Assembly: GCA_014607495.2 (NCBI GenBank)
Contig: CP053169.1
Coordinates: 4,836,001-4,900,000, forward strand
From: Carposina sasakii
Taxonomy: Eukaryota; Arthropoda; Insecta; Lepidoptera; Carposinidae
Direction of reading: 5' to 3'
Length of the DNA: 64,000 nt
The notes beneath the pieces are model-generated. The model searched no databases and was not told the origin of the DNA. It saw only the letters and a list, made by a program, of their open reading frames with translations. This document shows positions 24,298-37,108 of the stretch, in pieces. The number at the start of each line of letters is the position of its first letter. The stretch's first letter is position 1. The translations under genes and the position numbers were made by a program.

Positions 24298-27189
24298 TTT
24301 CTTATAAAATCACATTTCTTCCCTACATTTACTTTAACTGTGTAAAATATAGTCATCTGTTTTCGCATTGATTAGCATAAGCAAAATCTATCCTTTTAAT
24401 TTTCGATAAAATAAGGATTTTTTATTTGTGTTTATCGAAAAGTTTTTCGTGCTTACAATCTGATACTTAAATCGCATACAAAATAGTTTTACTTGGAAAC
24501 TAATCGTCGAGTAATTTTAGATAGACATCCTGTCAATTTTCGGACACAATAGTTGATTATATGCATTATGCATTCGGATGCGTTTTTAGGAATGCCACAA
24601 ACGATAAAAACAAATAGCTCTATGCAAATTAAAAAGTAATAACTAATATACATGGTGTTCAAATAACTGATCAACCCTAATGTATTGGATACAGGTGATT
24701 CAAAAAACATCAATGTGTCACACAATAACCAATAAGCCCATTTAATAAGTCACAGGATCGCCCGATACAATTGGCGCCGAGAGCAAAGATTACTGATAAT
24801 CAAATCAAAAATACATTTCCTGTGCGTAATGACACTGTCGTATAACTCAACGCAATGGTATTTGTCCAGCATTGCAGTATTTGCCTGGCTGTCACCTACA
24901 CCCTATATTGGCAGTGCTGGATTAAGATGTTTTGAGCCCTAGGGGTAACATATGTGCGGAGGCCCCAAATCTGAACTTGAAGTATCTACGAGTATTGTAG
25001 GGCCTCTCTTTTGTGGTGGTCATGGGGCCGTAGCCCCGTTTGTCCTTCCTAATTCCGGTCCAGTATATTGATGAAAAGTCGGTGTGTTATTTTCAGGATT
25101 CTGCGGAGAGATGTTGGGTATTGTACCAAAGGATACACTCTTTAAGTGACATGCAGGTAATAGGCATGTGGAGGTGATGAAGCAGCAATAATTCAAAAGA
25201 GCGGGGTTGTACTACCAGTGGCTATTTATTATGTCTACCAAACACCAACTGCAGTTTTGAATAGGTACGTATATAGGTATATAAAATATTTATAGAAGTA
25301 GGTATCCATGAGGTATCAGCAGGTTTTATGCCAAACTAAAAGCAAAGCTGAGAACAAAAACTAGTCCAAATAAAGCTGTTTGCTACTCTCCTTTGTTTTT
25401 ATTCAAACCATAGACAGAACAATGACAAAATAATCGCATACTTAACTCTGGCAAGACAATCGCGTTTCGGCGTTGTAATTAACATGCGCAGGAGTATGTA
25501 GTCTGAGAACATCGTGACGGGTGGCCCGATCTATTTCCGACAGCTACCAAGAACCCACCGCGAGATTACCTGCCACGATACTCTAAATTAATGACTCCAC
25601 CAGCCCCGATATGTGTCTTTCACCGTATGTTAATAGCGGCGAAGATTTATCTCCACGCCACAAAACATTTAAAAAGTCAATCCATCTGATCTCCGCTCGC
25701 AACCCTTCGATATAGTGACAGAGCGGCGGTGTCTTGCGAAAAAACAGAAAGTAATATTTACTCCAATCAATCACCTCGAAAAACGGGCCTTGCTCGGCGG
25801 GTAATTCGCTAGAATTCCACCGGAGATTTAGTGGTGGGTCGCGTGCTAAACCAACGACGTTATAATGAGCGCGGCGGCCTCATTGTCCGATCCTAAAAAG
25901 AGAAGATAAATAACCAAATGAGAATGGAAAAACGGCAAAAATGGTAAAATAAAGGAAGCTTCAATTGGACAAAGGCGCCGAACGGGGATAATTCGTTGGG
26001 GATATGCACCAATTGTCACTTTTTTGCTTGATTTTTTGTCGGCTCCGAGACAGGCCTGGGAGCGGCGGCGTCGCGCGACCCGCCATCAAATTGTCACCAA
26101 TCTACCAGTTTCGATTTAAGTTTCATGCATATTTTAGAATCAAATGCAAAACCAGACGACAGCTATAAAGATCTCAGAGGAAAATTAGGGCTGGTTTTGA
26201 GCAGGAGAGAATGCAAACTTGTTGTATGTAGATAGAATACATACTAAGTAATCGTTGGACAGCAAGAGTAATGACTGTTATCATGTTATCACATTGCCTG
26301 CAACAAAATTCACAGGGAATCAAGTGGGTCCAAGATACAACGAAATGTCATAACTTTTGACATGGCAATAAATATGGCTACGAATTAATACCAATCTCGC
26401 CCGCCCTTCGTTTTGACACAAATCGTTTCGCCACAAATCGTTTAACCTAATCAAACAAGCCGCGTGTCGAATCGTGTCCAGATATCAAATAAAAACAACG
26501 TTTAATATTCGACACCAGCCTCCACAATAAATGTCCAAATATTTGTCGTGGCGAATTTCGGTGAATCAAATAGGACCGTGACTAAAGGCCCTAGTCAAAT
26601 CCCTGGAGATGGGTCAAGAATAACACTGTCCACGATCCCTGCACGGAAAAAAGGACTCTATATTTCATTTTTATACAATACCTTTTTCGAAAAATTTCCG
26701 GTCAACACACATTTGGTTACAGACGGTTTGTGAAATTGGATCGTATTTTCTGTAATTCACGTTTCAGTTTTCATTGTTGAATTAGTTTTGTTTCTGCGTC
26801 CAATTTTGGATTTTAATGTAAGACTATAAGATAGAGTTTGGATATTTTGAGGGTGGTTTGTAAGTGTCCGAGTCTTCAGTGGGAAGATTCGTAACGGGTA
26901 ATATTTTGCGGTAATATTGGCTAGTAGATCCTGGATAAGATTTATTTGGTCCTTCGAGCCGGCGTCATGGCGGGCTCGGTATCAAAATTAAATATCTTCC
27001 TGTTGGGGGAGTGAAGGAATTTTTGTAAAAATTCGTTCAATCGACGATTGCAACATTATTCGAGGGCGACGTGCTAAGAAATGTCATTTTCTTTTCTATC
27101 ACAATGTTTATGGGCAGATTAACTAGCTGTGATTCAGTATTAAAGAAAACCGACTTTGTATACATATATATCTAGATATACCTAATACA

Positions 27190-27272
27190 TTTTTACATCT
27201 GCCCTCGCTTTGCTAAACGTGGTGGTAATCTCCTATATAATTCATGTGTAAATATGTATGTATATCTACCTA
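27190..27272 (+). repeat. Family A fragment (3' part)
   Basis: CATCTGCCCTCGCTTTGC then TAAACGTGGTGG and ATCTCC match the middle of family A. Confidence 0.6.
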
Positions 27273-29031
27273 ATTAATTTTTTGACGAACTAGACAACAA
27301 CGTCTCATACATAGGTACTACAGTTATGTTCTTTACTTATTCATTCTGTGCTTTATTTGCAACATTTAGTTATTTCTCGATTTAAAATCACATTTCCTTA
27401 ATCTCACTTCTCCCAAATCTACCAAAAGTCATGGCACTAAGCATCTTCCCAATTGCACAACTCCAAACTAGCGGACAATCTTAACATCATCTCGACGTGT
27501 TATGCTTGTTTTTACGAGAAGATGGATCAGATAGGCTACATCATCATATCAGTTATGATGTCCTATTACATAAACGCTAATGTCTTTGTAACTACAGCAG
27601 TGTTTTATTTATATTTTTAGTTCCATGAGAATCCGAGGGACTTGGTTGTTGGAACAGACTGTAGATGAAGCACCCTGGGCTGGCTGTGTCGTCTCCGTCA
27701 CGCGCTCGTGTCGTGATGAGATCGTATGTCACGATCTATGTAGTCGTGAGCGGTGTTATATTGGACTAGAAAATATATTATGTAAACTAGATTATACTTA
27801 CGTGGATACTGCACCTATTACATACTCGAAAGTACATATGGTGAAAATGAGACATAAGATTCTGTATTCAGTGGTGTTTAATTTAGCTCTAATATAAGGT
27901 TTAGGTAGGTTTTTAAAATCTGTAATTTGTAAAACATTCATAGTATTCATCTCATGTTGTATTCCAGGTTGAATATAATTAACTATATGTATAATTAAAT
28001 CCATATGGCAACAAGACTGAAAAAGTTGTCAATGGATAATTCATGTAAATGTACAGCTAAATTGTAATTACAACAAAATTGTAAACTTATTGTTGAAAAA
28101 GGGGTCTGCTAAACGACAGCTTCGCCATTTGATAATTGAAACATATCTTAACATTCAAGCAGCGTGCGCTTAACCAAATTGATCGATAGTAGCCCCCGCG
28201 CCATTCGCACAATCTCTAATTTTACGTCTCATTGCTTAATGGCAACCCTTGGTGACGTCACCCCACCCCAATAAATCTACAGCGTATCGTAAAAACCGAC
28301 GTCATCAACAAATACATTCGTTAAAATACAAACTGCTGCCACCAGCGCCGAAAATTGCCGAAAATTCATCAGTTTTTTCGTTAATGCAGCTAAAACACCG
28401 CTTTGGGTGAGGCTTAGCTATTGCTAGAATTTATATAATGTTACACAGAATGTAATGTAACAGAAGAGTGACTGTGTGAAAGTTATAAAATAAGTACCAT
28501 ATAGAACTTTTGAGACACTAATCACATATTTATTTCGGATAATACTCGTATGGAGACATTCTTGACAGTTTATTTACAATGAAATTTTCTGGTCTTTTAC
28601 CCTGTTCTGTCGCCCTCTCCTTACAAATAAACTTTTAGATATTTTCCTAAGTACCTAAAGGTGATATTACGCTATACGAGGATAAATTTTAGCAAAATTT
28701 AACATCCGCAGCGTTCTTAGGCCCCCAACAATCCGTCGTCGCGTAAACGGTCAAATAACTGTCATTTTTTTGCGCAGGCAACAATTGGAGAGGAAAAAGC
28801 GAAATATATGAGTGTCTCATTGATATATTCGACTATTGACTCGTGTACGGCTCGCCGGCGGATTCCACAGGTGATTTTTCCGGAGGTGAGTGTAGGTACT
28901 TGTGTATCTGAAAATCGGAGCCAGATGTAGTGTTGTTAAGGTATACTGTACTACGGTTATATGTCCAGAGTCAATGATATGGTTGGATAGCACAAGTAGA
29001 AGTATTTGAAGGGAGAGCCTTTAATAAGTAT

Positions 29032-29275
29032 AGTGGACGCCCGCGACTTAGTCCGCGTGGACTGCAGAAAAAACAAATGTCGGAATTATCCGGGATAAAA
29101 ATATTTTCCCGGGATAAAAAGTATGCCTTTGTGTTAATCCAGGGTGTCAGCTAACTCCATACCAAATTTTATTAAAATCGCTCCAGCCGTTTTTACGTGA
29201 AAGAGTAACAAACATCCATCCATCCATTCTTACAAACTTTCGCGTTTATAATATTAGTAGGATATGCTAGATGCT
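29032..29275 (+). repeat. Family B repeat
   Basis: It begins GTGGACGCCCGCGACTTAG and CGTGGACTGCAGAAAAAAC. It continues with paired GGGATAAAAA, ATCGCTCCAGCCGTTTTTAC, CATCCATCCATTC and the tail TTTATAATATTAGTAGGAT. Confidence 0.82.
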
Positions 29276-29301
29276 TTATATATCTATTCTATATAATAAT
29301 G

Positions 29302-29518
29302 GTGCTGATGCGGGGCTTCACTAGAATACATCAGCTGCATCTCCTTCCGTGCATGTCGTAAGAGTCGGCTAAGGAACTCGGGCATTCTCTCACGCTATAA
29401 GCTACTTGTCTCTGATGTTTGTTTACCATCTGGCCCCACTATACTAAACGTGGTTATAGGATCTTGCAGTTCCGGCTAATCCATTTCGGGAACAAAGCCA
29501 TGTCTATATGTATGTATG
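29302..29518 (+). repeat. Family A repeat, near full length
   Basis: It begins GTGCTGATGCGGGGCTTCAC and includes GTGCATGTCGTAAGAGTC, CTCGGGCATTCTCTCAC, TACTAAACGTGG, CTTGCAGTTCCGGC and the GTATGTATG end. Confidence 0.86.
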
Positions 29519-30024
29519 TTTGCACAATTGTAGCCTGACGAAGATATTATTAAAACGTTTACAATAAACAAAGGTTAGTCCATAAATTAACAAACCTTGA
29601 CATACCAATCAATACAACTATTAAAAATAATTTGCATAATTGTTAATTGCTTGTAAATGATCTGTTAGATATTCTATTGACAGGTATTTAGCTGTGATCG
29701 GACAGAATATGACCGTGAATCGAAATGTGATATAATTGTTGCTAATTTCCTTACTTACTTTTTTATTTTGTCTCAATTAGTAATTGGAAAAGATAAATGA
29801 AGGATTCAGGTCATACCTATGCTGATTACATCAGTAGGGGAAACCGGGAATAGTTGACTATAGGGGTAGGTAGACTAACTGTCAAAAACTCATTCGGTGT
29901 AATAGCTTTAAGGCAACCAGTGATGCACAAGAGTCTGTCGCTCACAGACCACGCTCAATCACCAAAAAGGCGACGTTGCACACGCAAGTCGCTTGAGAGA
30001 AGGAACGTAGGTACTAGAATATAT

Positions 30025-30235
30025 CATCTTTATTGGAATACATCAGCTGCATCTCCTTCTGTGCATGTTCATCGACTAAGGAACTCGGGTATTCTCCCAG
30101 ACAATAAGCTAGCAACTTGCCACTGGTCATTTACATCTGTCCCCGCTATGCTATACGTGGCTGCGGGATCTCTTTATAGTTTTAGAGTTCTATCTACCCC
30201 ATTTCGGGAACGTTCGCGAACACAGCCGTTTGTAA
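30025..30235 (+). repeat. Family A repeat
   Basis: It contains GAATACATCAGCTGCATCTC, GGAACTCGGGTATTCTC, CATTTACATCTGTCCCCGC and CATTTCGGGAACG in family order. A 128-codon open frame at 29854-30240 runs through it and is not a gene. Confidence 0.82.
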
Positions 30236-30558
30236 TTTAAGTAGTAATAATATGTATACATACATATACAAAGATTACGAGTATCTTACTCTCTAACTTA
30301 AACCTGCCAATTTAATTGTTTGATCATAGATTTAGTGTTTGTCGTACGACGTCTTGTTACTATCGCACGATACTTGATAGGATGATAATTTATAAATCCT
30401 TGTTGATTTATACTGATTTTATTTACTACACAAAACTTGTTTCTTATGTATAACGTACTTGCTACGCTGCTGTTATGCGACTACTACTTATTTTAATATA
30501 AAACTAAATCTGCTGACGGCGGAAAATGTACGGTATTGAGACCGTACAGTGTTTGATA

Positions 30559-30819
30559 TACAGGGTGTAACAGAAAGGGTATTTTAAGCGAAAAGTTATG
30601 TAAGCCCACTATAGAGAATCTATTTCCAAAATTTGAGACTCGAAATCATATGATTATTTTTCAAGATTGTATGAACATTCCTGAGCTGTTTAGGAATTCT
30701 CCATACTATCGGGAAAAATAAACATGTGATTTTGAGTCTGAAATTTTGTGGATAAGTTCCTTTTAGTGGGCTATTTACATAGCTTTTCGCTTAACATACC
30801 CCTTTTGTTACACCCTGTA
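30559..30819. mobile_element. Tc1/mariner-type MITE with long inverted repeats and TA target site
   Basis: The left end TACAGGGTGTAACAGAAAGG is mirrored by the right end, which finishes TTGTTACACCCTGTA. The inverted repeat extends about 45 bp, with GCGAAAAGTTATGTAA on the left and TTACATAGCTTTTCGC on the right. TA dinucleotides at 30557-30558 and 30820-30821 fit a TA target duplication. The 261-bp unit has no coding capacity. Confidence 0.85.
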
Positions 30820-31699
30820 TAATTCTACATTGTCTTTGATGTAAGATATAGTCTGTAACTATAGATATAGATAATTCATTACATAAAGATAACCACGACA
30901 AGTAACACGGGTTTTATTTCGCGGCTGTGCCGCCATTGCCCAGAAGCTTAGAATCCCCTATTCCAGTCCTATGGAGCTCAGGCGCTCCATCAGCTGTATC
31001 CTTAATAACTTATTTTTTTATTGTTATTCGATTAATTGGCTTAAGTTGTTGGATTTGCAGTTTACTGAAGCAAGAAAGATAAAACAATTATCATACTAGA
31101 CTAGATATGACAGTTTAATAAAGTTTACTAAATTATTTATTAGTCAAGCTAAAATGAGAACTAATCGTAGAAAGTAGTACTAATTTGTTTTTGTAGGATC
31201 GATGTCTTAACTTAGATGTACCTATATCATGTACCTTCATATTATGCACATTTATGTTTTGGGTTGTCATATCTGTGACTAAACTTACCTAAATAATTAA
31301 ATACTTAGTGATACTTCAATCGCATCCATTTTACTTACATCCTTGTCCAAGCTCCTGCAAGCATCTGTCTTCTCATTGTCTCCAGTGATTTGTGTCGGTG
31401 CCTCAGTTCTGACGGGAAAAAGGGACGCCGATACCGCAATCCCATAAACAAGACAGAGCCAGCCAGCTATCAAGTAGCTACCGACAATTAATTATACAGG
31501 GTCACATTGCCTATGCGTTGTTGGTATACTTTTTCGATTTTCATTCACGCGGCTCCCGGATTTTTGGGATTCCGCTTCACACCGAATGTAGAATTGACAA
31601 CTTAAGTTTTGAAATTTAAATTGGCGGCCCCTTTAATTGCCTTGATGTATGTGAGAAAGTTCGGGAAGGTTCCAGAATAGAAGCTTAAATTCTAATGAA

Positions 31700-31765
31700 G
31701 TTTTGTACTAAGACATCGAAACGTTTCCTCCAATTGAACGATTTCAGTTTCGCGCATTCGTCAAA
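31700..31765 (-). repeat. Family E fragment
   Basis: CGCGCATTCGTCAAATCACG and the preceding CGTTTCCTCCAATTGAACG match 46045-46170. The CGTCAAATCACG part is the reverse complement of the 9245 and 63095 ends. Confidence 0.5.
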
Positions 31766-31949
31766 TCACGTGTTGAAGTCTAAGTGGGAATGGCGGTCCG
31801 GCTCGAAGGATCAAATGTTTGTTGAATTGGTAAATGGTACAATAAATGGATGTAACGTCCATTTGTCTTCTAGAGACCCCAAAGCCGTGTTTCTCATGGC
31901 GGGGCTAGATAGAAGAGATTAACAAGTTGCTAGCTCAGCTCAGGAACGG

Positions 31950-32006
31950 CAGAAGATGCAGCTGATGTCTCTCTCTCTCTGAGCTCTAGTGAAGCTACCC
32001 ATCAGC
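31950..32006 (-). repeat. Family A 5'-end fragment with (TC)n tract
   Basis: GAAGATGCAGCTGATGT, a TC run of about 13 nt (31968-31980), then TCTAGTGAAGC and CCATCAGCAC form the reverse complement of the family A start. Confidence 0.6.
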
Positions 32007-32016
32007 ACAGTTCATA

Positions 32017-32278
32017 CATACATATATATAATCACGCCTTTATCCCTTACGGGGTAGGCAGAGCATCAAGGGCCGATAGAACCACATGGTGCCACTTCTG
32101 ACCAATTTTGAGGGTATAGTTGAGATCTACAAGTTCGGTTAGTAGTGACAGGTGGTCTGCCCATCGCCTACTAAACACCAAAACCCTCTTTTTCCTCTAC
32201 TGACTTGTACAGTATGCCAGGGAAGAGAAGCAGCTGTAGTATTATACGTTTTTTTCACTCCCAGAGCAGCATAGAACA
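32017..32278 (+). repeat. Family C repeat, full-length-like
   Basis: It has the same leader, order of motifs and end as 18883-19145, with only scattered differences. Confidence 0.88.
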
Positions 32279-33814
32279 GTTTATACGTTTCCTTTTTTCC
32301 ATAGTCCTAGAACTCACGAGCATCAGCCAGTTTTAATAAACACGTCTTCATCTCGACCTTAGCTAGTGAAAATTAAAGGTCCGTTCACACAACACGTAGG
32401 TAACGTGCGACAGATCGTGCCGATTGCCGTGCAACTGTCTTGAGTCATCTTGCAGTGATCTAGATGCATCGGGGGTTCTAAGTCTGCCATAGTTAGTGTG
32501 ACTAACACCTTCTTAGAAGACCTAGGTACGCTTCCTGTTACGCGCATGTACGAAGTCTAATGGATGTGTCGGTGGGTAGGCTTATTAGTATTTCTAAGGT
32601 TGTCATTTTGGAATCAAGGTAAAACATAGAGCAAGCATTAACATTATCATGTAGGTATATTTAGCTCTCCATTTATGAAAGTCAGCCAGTGGATTGCCCT
32701 TGGTTCCTTTACCGGTAAGCTAAAGAATTGATAGCCAAATTTACTGAAGATAACTCATGTCGCTATGAAATAAAATGATTAGCTTTGACTGTCTGTATAG
32801 GTGGACTCCCTATGCCCTATTACCTCTACAGTGATTGGTTAAAAGCGGTCTATATCCAGCAAATACCCGCGATTCTGCGACGTCTTTCTCGAGGGTGGCC
32901 CGCCCAAACTACGTTACATTCAAAAAATGTTTTTTAACGCGGAAAATACAATATCCAGTCGTCATAATTGGTGTTTCTCTCATAACATAAAGAGGTACAC
33001 ACGCAGCGCGACACAACCGCTACCAAGGTGTCACGTACCTAATTGCCTCGGCTATCTGATCGCGGTCGCCCACTGGATTTGTATGCCAAACTAGTTTTTT
33101 GAAGATTAGGTGAATGATATGACATTCGTGAATGAGGTGCAGCGCGAAACTGATGTGATTATGATAAGAGTGTCACAGAGTATGCTGGATTGCAGAATAT
33201 CTAATTAGTGGAAGGCTGTTTGGACAACGGGATCTGTAGCGGTCAATCAGGGTCACTTAAGTTGGAGTTTTGAAGACTCCTGTGTTTTTGCTAGCTCATC
33301 TATTTTAGTATAAAGTGCTGAAATGCAAACATATACTCACAGACCAAAATAGTGTGACTTAATGCTATATGAGCTTATCAGTTATTTTGTGATACTGCTG
33401 ATCAACTTATTTAAGTAGTCTGTTATATTTTCCTGACTATCATAACGTGTATAGAAAGTACCTAACATGTATGAGAATAGCAATAGATTTAGAAAGAGAA
33501 ATATACTGGACTATTTTTTATAATCTAGTCACACTGTGCGACTGATGTATCTCAATTTTGTCATGTTGATTGACTGCGGTGATAGTGAGCAGGTTTGAGC
33601 CCATTCATAAGACGAGTTAGTGGACACTGAACTCTGTATGTAAATAGGCATACTAATAGGTATAGTCAGCCAGAAATATATATATCACCAACTATATTTA
33701 AAAAACTAGACTAATTGTGAATACTGTGTCCTTTATTGGTTTTGTTTGAAAATATAGGTAATAAATGTCTGTGATAAGTAGGTATAAAATTGGATTTGGA
33801 TGAGAGTTAAGATA

Positions 33815-33905
33815 GCGGCAATTTTTCCATGTGGATTTGGTTAAGACGTGTGCCTTTCCGTCGGGAGGCTTGAGTTCGATCCCAGTCACGGGCCTGTACT
33901 ACTGA
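33815..33905 (+). mobile_element. Possible tRNA-derived SINE fragment
   Basis: The B box-like string GAGTTCGATCCCAGTC sits downstream of GGTTAAGACGTG. The A box is poor and no target duplication is visible. Confidence 0.4.
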
Positions 33906-34127
33906 ATTTATTTAGTGTACGGATTTTTCTCAAAAATTGTCACTTAGCTTTACCCGAGAAGGGTTGGCGTCAGGCAGGCAGTCGGCCGTAAAAACAAATG
34001 CCGAAACTTTGGAAATGTGAGTTTTGAACGAATCCATATTGCGCTGACTCCATTATAATGGGATAAGGGCAGGAAGATGATCGTTAGCCATCGCTATTAA
34101 AATTCTAGAAAACGCCTCTTTCAATTA

Positions 34128-34315
34128 CTGAATACGAAATTTTCCGAGATAAACATATATTCCCGAGATATTGAATTGAAGCCTTTGTGTTATTCTGATA
34201 TGTAAGCTATATTATTGTGAAGTTTCATCAAAATCCATTCAGTAGTTTTTGCGTGAAAGAGCAACAAACATACATCCTCACAAACTTTCCCGTATATAAT
34301 AAGTGTTTGTAGGAT
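34128..34315 (+). repeat. Family B-like repeat, partial
   Basis: It keeps TTTCCGAGATAAACATATAT, CATCAAAATCCATTCAGTAG, GCGTGAAAGAGCAACAAAC and an ATAATAAGTG tail. The 5' GCGTGGACTGCAG block is missing. Confidence 0.65.
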
Positions 34316-34544
34316 AGTAAGGATGTTTTATCGTCTCCAGTTGACCTCCATTGATTGTTCCAATGATGGCCAGCCGTCATTACGGAGCTAGTTCGCGATG
34401 CATCTTTACCTACTCGTTACTGATTGACGAAGACGATAGCGAACTAGTTCGAGGTCCATTCATAAACAAGTTGGAGTAACGAGCTTTAATAGCAGTCGGA
34501 TGTTTAACTTGAATAATAACCCCAATATTATGGACCTGTGCTAT

Positions 34545-34930
34545 TGCGGAGCTTGCCTGGAATACCGTCAGTTGCTATCTCCTTCCGTGCATGTCGACTA
34601 AGGAACTCGGCCCCCTGATTACCTAATTTGCAATAGCAAAGCCGAAGCAAAGCGATAGCGAAAATTGTACAATATTCGCCTTGAAATTGTCAAAATTCCT
34701 TTGAAATTCATTTTACGTAATACGAATTTGACAAGCGATCAGCGATTTTTGTACAATTTTCGCTATCGCTTTGCTTTTGCTAGTTAGGTAATAAGGGGGC
34801 GGGCATTCTCTCGGGCAATAAACAGCTACTTGTCACTGATTTTATATCTGTCCCCGCTATGCCAAACGTTGCTGCGGGATCTCCTATGATCTGTAGTTAT
34901 GGCTACCACATGTCGGAAACACAGCAGTGT
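34545..34930 (+). repeat. Family A repeat split by a nested MITE
   Basis: The 5' half (to GACTAAGGAACTCGG) and the 3' half (from GGGCATTCTCTCGGGC) are those of one family A copy. They are separated by a 190-bp element. The uninterrupted form is at 29302-29518. Confidence 0.85.
34610..34799. mobile_element. MITE E, copy 1, nested in family A
   Basis: The ends CCCCCTGATTACCTAA and TTAGGTAATAAGGGGG form a 16-bp inverted repeat with one mismatch. Inside, AGCAAAGCGATAGCGAAAAT and ATTTTCGCTATCGCTTTGCT form a second perfect 20-bp inverted pair. CGG occurs on both sides as a possible target duplication. A second copy lies at 48663-48850. Confidence 0.85.
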
Positions 34931-34967
34931 GTAGGTAGGTTATTTATTTATGTAAGAAGATAGGCTG

Positions 34968-35085
34968 ACCACCTGTCACTACTAACCGAACTTGTACATC
35001 TCAACTATACCCTTATAATTGGTCAGAAGTGGCACCACGTTGTTGTATCGGCCCTTGGTGCTCTGCCTACCCCGTAAGGTAAAGA
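34968..35085 (-). repeat. Family C fragment
   Basis: In reverse complement it reads CTTTACCTTACGGGGTAGGC, then GGTGCTCTGCC-type and ACAAGTTCGGTTAGTAGTGA segments. It covers the 5' half of family C only. Confidence 0.8.
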
Positions 35086-35089
35086 TTAT

Positions 35090-37108
35090 TTTCAATACAG
35101 TTTTGGATTACAGCTTTGCTTCAAGAATGACATAACAAATGAGATAAAAAATTCAAACAATGATTAATTTTGTCAATAGATTTATCTATATATTTTAATG
35201 AATAATTTTCAAATACAGATTCTTGCATAAATACAGTCCGTAAATACAGTTTTGTCGTGAAAACAAATATGTGGCAAACAAATGTATTGACAATATTGCA
35301 TTTCAAATCACTGTCGTTTATGTTAATATTAAATCTATTTAAAAAAGTGACTTTATCTATTATTTTGTCAGTTAAAGATTTAACTCGCTTATATTCAATG
35401 AATTCCATGGAAAATTATATTCATTTATAATTATATATTTTGTATTTTAACTACAATATTTATTAACTATATATTACAAACTTTAACTTACAGTTAGAAT
35501 TTTTATCAATCGTTTTTTTTTTGCGTAAGTTTAATTATTGTTTTCAAGAAAACAAGTATTTTGTTCTACAATTGACAAATCAAGATTTTAAAATGGGTTT
35601 AAACTTATTTTCCAATTTATGATTGTCTTCAATTACTTAATAAAAAAAACAACAATTAAACATACGTTCTCACAGCACAATCGACAAAACATATTTTCAA
35701 AATATGTCTATTAATAAACACCTTACAAATTGTATTTACAAAATTAAGCGGTATTTTTTATAATAACTTTATTCTATTAAAGTGGATAAATGAATGTTGT
35801 TTAGACTAACTAACGATGTAATTGTCACCATTTTAATATAAAACTAAAGAGAAATACTGGTACGAATAAAGATATAAAATAATTTAGAAATCAACGACAT
35901 CAATAAATAAACTATAAACATAAAGGTATTTTCTTTAGAAAATGTTAACATTAAGTTAACTAAATACAATCTTTTGATAACAAGCTTTATTTCTATTACA
36001 GTCGTATGGAAATCTCACGGATTTGTATGATCATTCTCAATCGTTCAGTACACATGAGACATAGAGAGCGCTTTACAAGGTCCATAGTTATGGATACTCA
36101 ACCTTGCTACGGCCGTGTCAAATTTAATCAGTAGATAGAAAAACATTAAGATTTTGCTTACCCTGCGCGGGGCATAATGGAACGAAGCGACACCTGCGGT
36201 CTAATAGCTTATGTGTACTCTATGTTTTCAATAGTATTTAGTGTAAATATATTTAAAAAATAACCTAAACGTGACATGAGCCTAAAGTTTATTACACCTA
36301 AGTTAAGGCTGTAAACTCATCTTTACAAAGCTTGCACTCAAAGATTACATTTTCACAGTTTCAAGTAAAATTACACCGAAGTTGGTCATACATTTTTATA
36401 TTACTCTATTGCAGTGTGGAGGATCTAGTGTTATAATAATAAACTATTGTGAAAACTACGCGACAGTGGCTGTAAGGTCGAAGGACAAGTACCCGCATAG
36501 GACAACTCTTTATTTATATAGAAATACAAGAAATAACAGATTGCACTAAAGGTTATTAAAAAATCTAGGTATCTAAGGTTAGGTGGTTAGGACAAATCAT
36601 ATTCGCAATATAGAAAGGTACGTCATTTTTTATTGCAGTTTTAGTTATTATGGAATTTGTAAGTTGTCCTATGATCAATTAACCTATACATCACAAACAA
36701 ATGCTTCTATAAGAACTTTACATTATAGAGCTAATATATCCCGCATTTTATCTTAACAAAACTGTTACATCATAGTTGTCATAGAAGCACGTACCACCAC
36801 ATTTGTACTCTTGACGAGCGTGAGCAACTACGAAGGATAAATCTTTTCATACAACGTCATCGCCTATGTCCAACAACCGCTAGTGTAAAGATAAACTTAA
36901 CTATTTACAATCAATATACGAATATCGACCCGAATAGAACTCGAAAGGAAAACAACATAGGAACGATACAAAACGAGCCCTCGCCGGCTGCCTCGCAAAG
37001 GAAGCACTGTCTTGGATCAACGCTTCGATATCTACCGGATCCAGACAGCGAGCGAAAGTACACAGTCAATATAAATACACGCTATATACATTGCGGCTAG
37101 GTCGCAAG
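35090..37108 (-). other. Probable 3' UTR and downstream flank of bi/omb
   Basis: This AT-rich block directly follows the bi stop codon on the minus strand. It lacks every repeat family that is common elsewhere in the window. AATAAA signals in the minus sense occur at, for example, 36509-36514 and 35459-35464. TGTAAATA, a Pumilio-type motif, occurs in the minus sense at 36902-36909 and 35733-35740. The true cleavage site cannot be chosen from sequence alone. Confidence 0.5.

Larger units (their letters stand above)
20000..29025. other. Intergenic, no gene recognised; several higher-complexity blocks
   Basis: The blocks at about 20720-20850, 25490-26110, 26390-26760, 28170-28420 and 28690-28890 are less AT-rich. 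They lack family A-E motifs and carry no supportable open frames. They may be conserved non-coding DNA; this is inference from composition only. Confidence 0.45.
31000..34120. other. Intergenic, no gene recognised
   Basis: The short open frames here lack domains. The block at about 32870-33080 is higher in complexity and contains AAGGTGTCACGT, a T-box/E-box-like string. It is reported only as a possible regulatory block. Confidence 0.45.

Noticed and set aside
29854..30240. 128-codon plus open frame
   Set aside because: More than half of it lies in a family A repeat copy, so it is chance.
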